This document shows, one piece after another, positions 1 to 6,212 of a stretch of DNA of 13,755 nt. The position numbers were made by a program, and so were the translations under genes. The notes beneath the pieces were generated by a model that did not search any database, was not told the origin of the DNA, and saw only the letters and a program-made list of their open reading frames with translations. Numbering within the stretch: the stretch's first letter is position 1; the number at the start of each line of letters is the position of its first letter. This DNA comes from GWF2-43-63 sp035390965 (GTDB lineage: Bacteria > Bacteroidota > Bacteroidia > Bacteroidales > DTU049), in the NCBI GenBank assembly GCA_035390965.1, contig DAOPKE010000071.1:1-13755 (forward strand), given 5' to 3'.

Positions 1-55
1 CGTCTTGTCGCCTCGAATATGGCGCACCTCAGACTTTTTCAGCAGGCCCTAAATA
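1..55 (-). repeat. Left copy of a terminal inverted repeat, likely mobile element end
   Basis: These bases match the reverse complement of 13698-13752 at 51 of 55 positions (differences at 15, 19, 26 and 46). Similarity stops sharply at position 56. Read outward, towards the window edge, the copy begins with aaagggc-like sequence leading into ctgctgaaaaagtctgagg, a pattern often seen at ends of DDE-transposase insertion sequences. The family cannot be named from this fragment, and no transposase sequence lies inside the window. The element would extend leftward beyond position 1. It could equally be a MITE-like dispersed repeat. Confidence 0.7.
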
Positions 56-151
56 CACAATGCTCTGAAAGAATCTCTCTGCGTCTTTGGTCCGCCTTCG
101 TCGGACTAAACTCCCTCTGCGAGCCATTCCTGAGCGACCCACTGAATCAGT

Positions 152-187
152 CTTCATCGCATGCCTGCCTGTTGCAGACAGATGAAG
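152..187. repeat. Small stem-loop in repeat-mosaic gap
   Basis: The arms cttcatc (152-158) and gatgaag (181-187) pair over 7 bases. A second short pairing, ctgc (165-168) with gcag (174-177), lies inside the loop. No T-run follows on either strand that would make it a clear intrinsic terminator. It lies about 290 bases past the stop of the dehydrogenase gene and is most simply part of the repeat mosaic. Confidence 0.35.
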
Positions 188-275
188 GGTGATTCTATTC
201 GCGGAAGAAAGGGTGCAAGGGCTTCACGTGAAATCACGTAAAACGTGACAAGCTGTGACAAGTCGAGGGTTTTCC

Positions 276-329
276 AAGAGATCCCGGCACAGTCAGCAAA
301 GCTGTATCTCAATCAGCGACCGGGAACTC
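276..329. repeat. REP-like palindromic repeat, copy 1
   Basis: The arms gagatcccgg (278-287) and ccgggaactc (320-329) pair at 9 of 10 positions around a 32-base loop. The left arm with its flank, aagagatcccggc at 276-288, is identical over 13 bases to the reverse complement of 10779-10791, which belongs to a second palindrome of this window. That match links the two sites as members of one dispersed family. Confidence 0.45.
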
Positions 330-391
330 AGTAGTGAAAATATTTTCGTGTCTTTGTGTTATAGTGGCAAATCCCTCTGCGTCTCCACGAC

Positions 392-456
392 CTCTGCGAG
401 AAACAATTGAATGCTCTCTGCGTTCTCTGCGTGAAACAATTGAATGCTCTCTGCGT
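392..456. repeat. 33-base tandem repeat of CTCTGCG type, two units
   Basis: Positions 392-423 and 425-456 are direct copies with a 33-base period and one mismatch (399 against 432). Each unit contains ctctgcg, gaaacaattgaatg and ctctctgcgt. A degenerate ctctgcgtctccgcgtcctctgcgtga continues to about 475, so the array ends within a few bases of the dehydrogenase stop codon at 479-481. Repeats built from ctctgcg are familiar in intergenic regions of several bacterial phyla. There are no unique spacers of constant size, so this is not a CRISPR array. Confidence 0.7.
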
Positions 457-478
457 CTCCGCGTCCTCTGCGTGACAC

Positions 479-1426
479 TTATAACCTCAGCGCGACGATT
501 TTGGAGAACAGCACCTCAGCGTGCTTCACATTCGATTCGTGCGTCCAGCCTGCAATATGCGGGCTCAGCACGACTTTGTCGCTTTGCGTCAGCCAGGTGA
601 ATTCCGGTGGCAGCTCCTGTTTGAAGAAATTTTCAAAACTGAAATCTTCCCATTCGTGCACATCGAGTGCGGCGCCCAATACCAAACCTGCTTCTAGTGC
701 GGTTATCAGAGCTGATGTCTTGCACACCATACCACGCGAGGTGTTGATGAACCAGACCGGTTTACGAAAAGAATCAAAGAAATTTTCATTTGCCAGATAT
801 GTTGTTTCCTCGGTCAACGGCACGTGCAGACTCACCACATCGCATTCCTCAAACAAAGTCTGCATGGATTGTTCTTCTACAATCGCGCTTCCATAGCCGG
901 TTTTGTATTTATCATAGGCAATCAAGCGACAACCGAAACCGCTTAATTTCTGCGCGAAAGCGCTCCCCATATTTCCATATCCGATAATACCAACGGTTTT
1001 CCCGGTCAGCTCAAAGCCGCGGTTGGCCTCACGTTTCCAGATGCTGTTGCGGACTTCGTTGTCGGCGCGCCGCAGGTTGTTCATCAACATAAGCAACATG
1101 CCGAGTGCCTGTTCGCCAACAGCATCACGATTGCCTTCCGGACTGCTGAGACATGAAATGCCTCTGCTTTCAGCATATGCAACGTCAATATTTTCCATTC
1201 CGGCACCGGCACGTGCAATGAAACGCAGGTTGGGTGCGCACTCCAGAACATCGCGCGATAAAGTGAACTTACTCCGCACCACAAGCCCGGTCACATCAGG
1301 CAACATTGTCTTCAGCTCATCAAGCGTTCCGGAGAAAAGCTTCACCTCAAATCCGACCTCTTCCAGTCTTTGCGGAAGCAGCGGATGAGTAGTGTCGAGA
1401 AATAATATCAGGCCGCGGGAATTCAT
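479..1426 (-). CDS. D-2-hydroxyacid dehydrogenase, phosphoglycerate dehydrogenase type
   Basis: This is a 315-residue cytosolic NAD-dependent oxidoreductase of the D-isomer-specific 2-hydroxyacid dehydrogenase family, probably oxidising or reducing a small 2-hydroxy/2-oxo acid. The Rossmann nucleotide-binding motif GYGNMG lies at residues 149-154. The catalytic trio expected for the family is present: Arg231 in NTSRG, Glu260 in DVHEWE and His290 in SPHIAGW. The substrate loop RAGAGMENID (72-81) resembles that of phosphoglycerate dehydrogenases. There is no C-terminal ACT domain, so serine feedback of the E. coli SerA type is not expected. It matches the type annotated in Bacteroidota as phosphoglycerate or hydroxyacid dehydrogenase, but the true substrate is uncertain, so no symbol is given. 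I chose ATG at 1426: the longer frame begins with TTG at 1441 and would run through the promoter box at 1431-1438. The gene stands alone between two repeat-rich gaps. Confidence 0.88.
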   Translation of the reverse strand: MNSRGLILFLDTTHPLLPQRLEEVGFEVKLFSGTLDELKTMLPDVTGLVVRSKFTLSRDVLECAPNLRFIARAGAGMENIDVAYAESRGISCLSSPEGNRDAVGEQALGMLLMLMNNLRRADNEVRNSIWKREANRGFELTGKTVGIIGYGNMGSAFAQKLSGFGCRLIAYDKYKTGYGSAIVEEQSMQTLFEECDVVSLHVPLTEETTYLANENFFDSFRKPVWFINTSRGMVCKTSALITALEAGLVLGAALDVHEWEDFSFENFFKQELPPEFTWLTQSDKVVLSPHIAGWTHESNVKHAEVLFSKIVALRL

Positions 1427-1430
1427 GATG

Positions 1431-1438
1431 CAAAGATA
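1431..1438 (-). promoter_or_regulatory. Bacteroidota-type -7 box (TATCTTTG) of the dehydrogenase gene
   Basis: On the minus strand these bases read TATCTTTG, an exact match to the phylum's primary-sigma -7 consensus TAnnTTTG. Only four bases separate the box from the ATG at 1426. Transcription would be expected to start at or next to the start codon, giving a leaderless or nearly leaderless message. No convincing -33 TTG is visible at the usual 19-21 base spacing. Confidence 0.5.
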
Positions 1439-1452
1439 CAAAATAGTGGTCA

Positions 1453-1493
1453 GGTTGAATGGTTAATGGTTATTGGTCAATGGTTAATTGGTC
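1453..1493. repeat. Degenerate low-complexity tandem repeat (aatggtta type)
   Basis: This stretch consists of imperfect copies of a short unit around ggttaatggt/attggtcaatgg. The copies vary in length and sequence, so the unit is best described as degenerate heptamers to octamers. It sits just upstream of the dehydrogenase promoter. Nothing indicates coding. Confidence 0.5.
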
Positions 1494-1850
1494 GAGGTGC
1501 CGAAGGCGTGAAAGAAGCTGCGCAGCACCTTAATTATTCGCATCCGCCTCCGTCGGATTAAACTCCAGGCGATAAATATTAATAGCCCGTATGCCTCACG
1601 TGAAACGTGACAAGCTTCGGGCTCCGGGAACGAGCAAGTAGGTGATGGGTTATGTGAGAATTGATTTTTGGCCACTGGCAATTGATATGGTGAATTTGCG
1701 ATAATCAAAGGCTCATACAAAAGTCGCATCGCCGAACTCTCTGCGTCGATGAAATCGACCTGAGTGCATCGGCTTATCCGCAGCTCGCCCCCAACGCTGA
1801 GAGGTCGCTCCGCGACGCACTCAGGTTGGGGAGAAAGAAAATTCAAAAAA
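1494..1850. repeat. Second repeat-mosaic gap, between dehydrogenase and secA
   Basis: No credible gene is seen here. The block tccgcctc..cggattaaactcc at 1543-1566 matches 91-114 with two differences over 24 bases. The block cacgtgaaacgtgacaagct (1597-1616) matches the core of 225-254. The two blocks occur in the same order and orientation in both gaps. A 123-codon open frame on the minus strand has an Arg-rich composition derived from these repeats and no recognisable domain, so I do not call it. The stretch ends with a large stem-loop (1758-1826) ahead of the secA promoter. Confidence 0.6.
1745..1831. repeat. Compound stem-loop element upstream of secA
   Basis: The inverted arms 1758-1771 (acctgagtgcatcg) and 1813-1826 match at 13 of 14 positions with a 41-base loop. 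Two tight hairpins overlap their edges: gtcgat/atcgac (1745-1750 with 1754-1759, loop gaa) and gtcgc/gcgac (1804-1808 with 1812-1816, loop tcc). A further pairing of ccccaac (1789-1795) with gttgggg (1825-1831) would compete with the main stem. The element ends 25 bases before the -7 box of secA. It may be a dispersed repeat, a terminator or both; the sequence does not decide. Confidence 0.45.
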
Positions 1851-1856
1851 TTCAAT

Positions 1857-1864
1857 TACTTTTG
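1857..1864 (+). promoter_or_regulatory. Bacteroidota-type -7 box (TACTTTTG) of secA
   Basis: The octamer matches TAnnTTTG and ends 20 bases before the secA ATG at 1885. This would give a short leader of roughly 13-15 bases. No Shine-Dalgarno sequence is evident between box and ATG, which is common in this phylum. The nearest TTG upstream (1826-1828) is too distant to be a standard -33 element. Confidence 0.5.
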
Positions 1865-1884
1865 TAGGAATAATTTCAATCAAT

Positions 1885-4800
1885 ATGGCAACAATCTGGC
1901 AAAAGCTATTTGGTAACAAGGCTGACAAGGATATGAAAGAAGTGACTCCCTATGTAGAAAAAGTACATGTGGAGTATGAAAAAATAAAGAAACTTTCCAA
2001 CGACGAACTCCGCGCAAAGACGCTCGAATTCCGTGCAGCACTCATTGCAGCTGTTAAAGACGAAGAAGATCAGATTGAAGCTCTCAAAAACCGCATTGAG
2101 ACTGAATTTGAAATGCCAATTGAGGAAAAGCAAAAAATCTATTCTGAAATTGAAAAACTTGAAAAAAAGGTTTACGAAATCACGCAGGAAAAACTTACCG
2201 AAATACTGCCCGCTGCATTTGCCGTTGTAAAAGATACAGCCCGACGTTTTAAGGAAAATGAAGAAATTGAAGTAACTGCAACCGAATTTGACAAAGAACT
2301 GGCTGCCAAGCGCAACAGTATCATTATCAAAGGCGACAAAGCATATTGGAAAAACGCATGGACAGCCGGAGGCACTACAATTGCATGGGACATGGTACAT
2401 TACAATGTTCAGCTCATCGGCGGTTATGTGCTGCATTCAGGAAAAATCTCTGAAATGGCTACAGGAGAAGGTAAAACGCTGGTTGCGACCTTGCCAATGT
2501 ATCTGAATGCCCTTCCGGGAAAAGGAGTGCATGTTGTAACCGTGAATGATTATCTCGCCAAACGAGACTCTGAATGGATGGGTGTTTTATTTGAATTTCA
2601 CGGACTGGTTGTAGATTGTATCGATAGACATGAACCCAACAGCGCAGCTCGCAAAAAAGCATATCTGGCCGATATTACCTATGGAACCAACAATGAATTC
2701 GGCTTCGATTATCTGCGCGATAACATGGCTCGTGGCATTGATGAAATCGTACAGCGCGGACACAACTACGCCATCGTCGATGAGGTTGACTCCGTTTTGA
2801 TCGACGATGCACGAACACCGCTGATTATTTCCGGCCCGACCAGTAAAGGCGACCATCAGGAGTTTGATGAACTCAAGCCATTTGTTGTTACTATAACAAA
2901 TGCACAAAAAACGCTTATCAATGGTTTTCTCGCTGAAGCAAAACGATTATTATCCAAAGAAAATCCCAGCTCTGAAGATGAAAAACTAGGAGGAGTTGCT
3001 TTGCTGAAATGCTTTAGAGGTCTTCCGAAAAATAAAGCATTAATCAAATTTCTCAGTGAACCAGGAATGAAAACCCTGCTTCACAAAACCGAGAATCTCT
3101 ATTTGAGCGAAAACATGAAGAATATGCATCTTATCGATGATGAATTATTCTTTGTGATTGATGAAAGACAAAATTCCATTGAGCTTACCGATAAAGGAAT
3201 TGACTTGCTGACTGAGAAAACAGGCGATGCTAAATTTTTCATATTACCTGATATCGGTTCAGAATTAGCCGATCTTGAAAAATCTGAATTATCCGACACT
3301 GAACGCATCGAAAAAAAGCAGTTGCTTCGTCAGGATTATGCTGTCAAGTCAGACCGGATTCACACAATGAATCAGTTGTTGAAAGCTTATACACTATTTG
3401 AAATTGATGTTGAATACGTCATCATTGATAACAAAATCAAAATTGTTGATGAGCAAACCGGCCGCATCATGGAAGGGCGCCGCTACAGCGACGGACTGCA
3501 TCAGGCCATCGAAGCCAAGGAAAATGTGAAAGTTGAAGCCGCCACACAAACCTATGCCACCATTACACTGCAGAATTATTTCCGCATGTATAAAAAACTG
3601 GCTGGTATGACCGGTACGGCTGAAACCGAAGCAGGTGAGCTGTGGAATATTTATAAACTGGATGTTGTTGTTATTCCGACAAACCGGCCTATTGTGCGTA
3701 AAGACCACCATGATCTGGTTTATAAAACCAAACGTGAAAAATTCAATGCGGTCATTGACGAAATTGTCAATCTGAAAGAAGCGGGACGTCCGGTTCTTGT
3801 TGGGACAACCTCAGTTGAAACCTCAGAACTGCTCAGTCGCATGCTGACCATGAAAAAAATAAAACACAGCGTTCTCAATGCAAAATTGCATGCAAAAGAA
3901 GCTGACATTGTAGCAATGGCAGGCCAATCGGGCAGTGTTACCATTGCCACAAACATGGCTGGTCGTGGAACAGATATCAAACTCGGGCCTGGTGTAAAAG
4001 AAGCAGGTGGTCTTGCCATCATTGGCACAGAACGCCACGAATCGCGTCGTGTTGACCGGCAGCTCCGGGGACGTGCCGGCCGTCAGGGAGATCCTGGGTC
4101 CTCGCAATTTTATGTTTCACTTGAAGATGACCTGATGCGGCTTTTCGGCTCCGACCGCATTGCTGGTATCATGGATCGTCTTGGACTGAAAGAAGGCGAA
4201 ATGATTCAGCATAGCATGATTTCCAAAGCTATTGAACGCGCCCAGAAAAAAGTGGAAGAAAACAACTTCGGCATCCGAAAACGACTTCTGGAATATGATG
4301 ATGTAATGAACTCGCAACGCGAAGTCATTTATAACCGTCGTCACAACGCATTGTACGGAGATAAACTATCCATTGATCTGTTGAATATGTTCAGCGATAT
4401 TGCTGAAACAATTGTTGCTGAAGGTCAGGATTCACGCGACTTTGATCAGTTCACGTTTGAAGTGATGAAAACATTTGCAGTAGAACCTGGTATTGATGAA
4501 AAAGAATTCTTCTCGGAAAACACATCGAAAATGGCTGAGAAGCTTTTTACACATTCCTACGGCGAATATCAGCAAAAATGCGATATGACTGCCCAACGCA
4601 CTTTCCCCATTATCAAGGAAATTTTCGAAAATGCCAACCGCAAATTCGACGATGTGGCCATCCCCTATACTGATGGGAAAAAATCGTTCACTGCGCTGGC
4701 CAATATCAAAAAATCCTACGAAAGTCAGGGCAAAGAGGTGATGCGTGGGGTTGAAAGAAGTCTGGCTCTGGCCATCATTGATGACGCATGGAAAGAACAT

Positions 4801-5205
4801 CTGCGAGAAATGGATGATCTTAAAACAAGTGTTCAGAATGCAGTGTATGAACAAAAAGATCCGCTGCTGATTTACAAATTTGAATCATTTGAATTGTTCA
4901 AACAAATGCTTACAAAAATCAGCAAAGACCTTCTGAGTTTTCTTACCCATGGCCATGTTCCGCTGGCTGAAGACAGAAAATTATCCGAAGCCGAACAAGC
5001 TCGTCGCAGCAATAATCCAAATCTGAAAACCAGCCGGGAATCAAACATCCCGGGAACGCAACACCCCAAATACCATGATCCAAGTGCAAACAACACTACA
5101 AAAGAGCCTGTCCGCGTAGAGAAAAAAGTAGGTCGAAACGATCCATGCCCTTGCGGAAGCGGAAAAAAATATAAAAACTGCCACGGTAAAGATCTATCTG
5201 ATTAA
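1885..5205 (+). CDS. secA: Protein translocase ATPase SecA
   Basis: This is a full-length 1106-residue SecA, the cytosolic and membrane-associated motor that drives unfolded precursors through SecYEG by ATP hydrolysis. The Walker A motif TGEGKT is at 193-198 and the DEVD Walker B at 299-302. The preprotein crosslinking region follows ISGP at about 316. QTGR lies at about 523-526. The second motor domain carries TNMAGRGTDIKLG from about 689 and QLRGRAGRQGDPG at about 726-738. The helical wing/scaffold region includes DDAWKEHLREMDDL, followed by an Asn/Ser-rich linker. The C-terminal zinc site CPCGSGKKYKNCH has Cys1088, Cys1090, Cys1099 and His1100. The protein exceeds the E. coli length (about 900) mainly through a charged helical insertion at about residues 55-105 and an enlarged crosslinking domain, both usual in Bacteroidota. 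ATG 1885 gives the conserved N-terminus (IWQKLFGNKADKDMKEV). Confidence 0.98.
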   Translation: MATIWQKLFGNKADKDMKEVTPYVEKVHVEYEKIKKLSNDELRAKTLEFRAALIAAVKDEEDQIEALKNRIETEFEMPIEEKQKIYSEIEKLEKKVYEITQEKLTEILPAAFAVVKDTARRFKENEEIEVTATEFDKELAAKRNSIIIKGDKAYWKNAWTAGGTTIAWDMVHYNVQLIGGYVLHSGKISEMATGEGKTLVATLPMYLNALPGKGVHVVTVNDYLAKRDSEWMGVLFEFHGLVVDCIDRHEPNSAARKKAYLADITYGTNNEFGFDYLRDNMARGIDEIVQRGHNYAIVDEVDSVLIDDARTPLIISGPTSKGDHQEFDELKPFVVTITNAQKTLINGFLAEAKRLLSKENPSSEDEKLGGVALLKCFRGLPKNKALIKFLSEPGMKTLLHKTENLYLSENMKNMHLIDDELFFVIDERQNSIELTDKGIDLLTEKTGDAKFFILPDIGSELADLEKSELSDTERIEKKQLLRQDYAVKSDRIHTMNQLLKAYTLFEIDVEYVIIDNKIKIVDEQTGRIMEGRRYSDGLHQAIEAKENVKVEAATQTYATITLQNYFRMYKKLAGMTGTAETEAGELWNIYKLDVVVIPTNRPIVRKDHHDLVYKTKREKFNAVIDEIVNLKEAGRPVLVGTTSVETSELLSRMLTMKKIKHSVLNAKLHAKEADIVAMAGQSGSVTIATNMAGRGTDIKLGPGVKEAGGLAIIGTERHESRRVDRQLRGRAGRQGDPGSSQFYVSLEDDLMRLFGSDRIAGIMDRLGLKEGEMIQHSMISKAIERAQKKVEENNFGIRKRLLEYDDVMNSQREVIYNRRHNALYGDKLSIDLLNMFSDIAETIVAEGQDSRDFDQFTFEVMKTFAVEPGIDEKEFFSENTSKMAEKLFTHSYGEYQQKCDMTAQRTFPIIKEIFENANRKFDDVAIPYTDGKKSFTALANIKKSYESQGKEVMRGVERSLALAIIDDAWKEHLREMDDLKTSVQNAVYEQKDPLLIYKFESFELFKQMLTKISKDLLSFLTHGHVPLAEDRKLSEAEQARRSNNPNLKTSRESNIPGTQHPKYHDPSANNTTKEPVRVEKKVGRNDPCPCGSGKKYKNCHGKDLSD

Positions 5206-5273
5206 GTCTTTTATCTTTTCGAAAAATCTGATCATCTTCTTCGGAATACAAGAAATTCAGTAATAGTTGCTTA

Positions 5274-6077
5274 ATGACAAAACGTAAAAAAACCCGCATC
5301 AACCGATGGTATATCGTTTTGTCAGTATTGATATTACTGGTTTTTCTTCTGATTTTTACAAACCCTGGAAGATACTTCATTTCCTGGCTGCGCTACCAAA
5401 GCGGGCTGCAAATAAATCCCCCGGAAAAAATAACTCAAATCGGCGTACCTCTGCCTCAAGGTTTTGAAGTGTTTGGTATCGACGTTTCGCGCTACCAGAA
5501 CAATATTGACTGGCTTCGTGTTGCTGATTTCAAATCCGGACGATTTACCGTTGAATTTGCTTTCATCAAGGCAACAGAAGGAAAAACACTCCGTGATCCG
5601 TCATTTTCTGATAACTGGAAAGGCGCTCAGGATGCAGGAATTCCGCGAGGTGCTTATCATTATTTCAAGCCAGGTGTCGATGCCGAAGATCAAGCCAATC
5701 ATTTTTGCAGAACGGTAAAATTGGAAAAAGGCGACCTGCCTCCAGTTCTTGACATTGAAGAAACTGCACGCGGTATGAGTCGGAATGCATTGGTAAAGTC
5801 ACTCTGGACATGGCTTCAGATTGTTGAAAGACATTATGGTGTTAAACCAATCGTTTATACAGGTGCGGTGTTTTACGAAACATATCTGAGTGGTACCAGT
5901 ATTGAGAAATATCCACTTTGGGTAGCTCATTACTATCAAAACAGACCGGCAACATTTGCAAAATGGGAATTCTGGCAATTCAGCGACAAAGCCAATATAG
6001 ACGGCATATCTGGGTCTGTTGATGTAAATGTCTTTTTTGGCAACAACGATCAATTGATTCAATTGACCAGACAATAG
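5274..6077 (+). CDS. Membrane-anchored GH25 family lysozyme-like muramidase
   Basis: This 267-residue protein belongs to glycoside hydrolase family 25, enzymes that cleave the beta-1,4 bond between N-acetylmuramic acid and N-acetylglucosamine in peptidoglycan. A basic N-terminus (MTKRKKTRINR) precedes one hydrophobic segment (about 12-29) with no clear cleavage site, so it is probably a signal anchor facing the periplasm. The family pattern is complete: FGIDVSRYQ with Asp70 and IDW, FAFIKATEG at 95-103, RGAYHYF at 125-131, PVLDIEE with Asp160 and Glu162, PIVYTG at 192-197, LWVAHY, WEFWQFSD and GSVDVNVF with Asp250. The acidic residues 70, 160, 162 and 250 correspond to the family's active-site cluster. 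It starts 68 bases after secA on the same strand with no matching -7 box in between, so read-through from secA is possible. Its role may be wall remodelling. Confidence 0.92.
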   Translation: MTKRKKTRINRWYIVLSVLILLVFLLIFTNPGRYFISWLRYQSGLQINPPEKITQIGVPLPQGFEVFGIDVSRYQNNIDWLRVADFKSGRFTVEFAFIKATEGKTLRDPSFSDNWKGAQDAGIPRGAYHYFKPGVDAEDQANHFCRTVKLEKGDLPPVLDIEETARGMSRNALVKSLWTWLQIVERHYGVKPIVYTGAVFYETYLSGTSIEKYPLWVAHYYQNRPATFAKWEFWQFSDKANIDGISGSVDVNVFFGNNDQLIQLTRQ

Positions 6078-6112
6078 AAATAATCTGCTTTCGCCTGCCT
6101 TTATTCAAGCAT

Positions 6113-6145
6113 GTTGCAAGTCATGATAAACATCATAGCTGCAAC
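6113..6145. promoter_or_regulatory. Two-part inverted repeat between the muramidase and flavoprotein genes
   Basis: The dyad reads GTTGCA (6113-6118), four bases, ATGAT (6123-6127), loop aaac, ATCAT (6132-6136), three bases, TGCAAC (6140-6145). All eleven arm positions pair. It lies 36 bases after the muramidase stop and 25 bases before a -7 box. It could be a weak terminator, although no T-run follows, or an operator for the downstream gene. Confidence 0.4.
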
Positions 6146-6147
6146 GG

Positions 6148-6165
6148 AAATCTGCATTCAGATTT
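6148..6165. promoter_or_regulatory. Perfect 7-bp dyad just upstream of the -7 box
   Basis: AAATCTG (6148-6154) and CAGATTT (6159-6165) form a perfect inverted repeat with a four-base centre. It occupies the spacer region expected between -33 and -7 elements, four bases before the TAATTTTG box. That position suits a repressor or activator site, but no known operator is recognised. Confidence 0.35.
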
Positions 6166-6169
6166 GCAG

Positions 6170-6177
6170 TAATTTTG
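6170..6177 (+). promoter_or_regulatory. Bacteroidota-type -7 box (TAATTTTG) of the sulfur flavoprotein gene
   Basis: The octamer matches TAnnTTTG and lies 35 bases before the ATG at 6213, implying a leader of about 28 bases. Its position inside the longer open frame that starts at 6111 argues that the frame's first 34 codons are not translated. Confidence 0.5.
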
Positions 6178-6212
6178 CATTCAGAAAATCTTACGCATTA
6201 AAACACATTGTA

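Larger units (their letters stand above)
56..478. repeat. Non-coding repeat-mosaic gap downstream of the dehydrogenase gene
   Basis: I see no credible gene in this 423-base stretch. It contains several small repeats. A block tccgcc..cggactaaactcc at 91-114 recurs at 1543-1566. A block with cacgtgaaa and acgtgacaagct at 225-254 recurs in shorter form at 1597-1615. The octamer gtgacaag occurs twice with a 10-base period at 245-262. Copies of ctctgcg occur throughout. Short open frames here translate to arginine-, serine- and cysteine-rich strings typical of spurious reading of such repeats. The stretch looks like accumulated dispersed intergenic repeats. Confidence 0.65.

Noticed and set aside
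392..456. Possible CRISPR array
   Set aside because: There are only two directly adjoining copies with no unique spacers and no cas genes.
334..896. Open frames on the plus strand over the repeat array and the dehydrogenase 3' end
   Set aside because: Their composition (SLRSLRETIECSLRLR) comes from the ctctgcg repeats, and they run antisense to a well-supported gene.
1426..1441. TTG start at 1441 for the dehydrogenase
   Set aside because: It would make the exact TAnnTTTG box coding and adds five residues not expected before the conserved N-terminus.
1484..1855. 123-codon minus-strand open frame between the dehydrogenase and secA
   Set aside because: It spans repeat blocks and stem-loops, has an Arg-rich segment created by the repeats, no domain and no credible start context.
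6111..6212. N-terminal extension of the sulfur flavoprotein (34 extra codons)
   Set aside because: The extension crosses two dyads and the -7 box, and the conserved fold begins at MKYLIVGG from ATG 6213.
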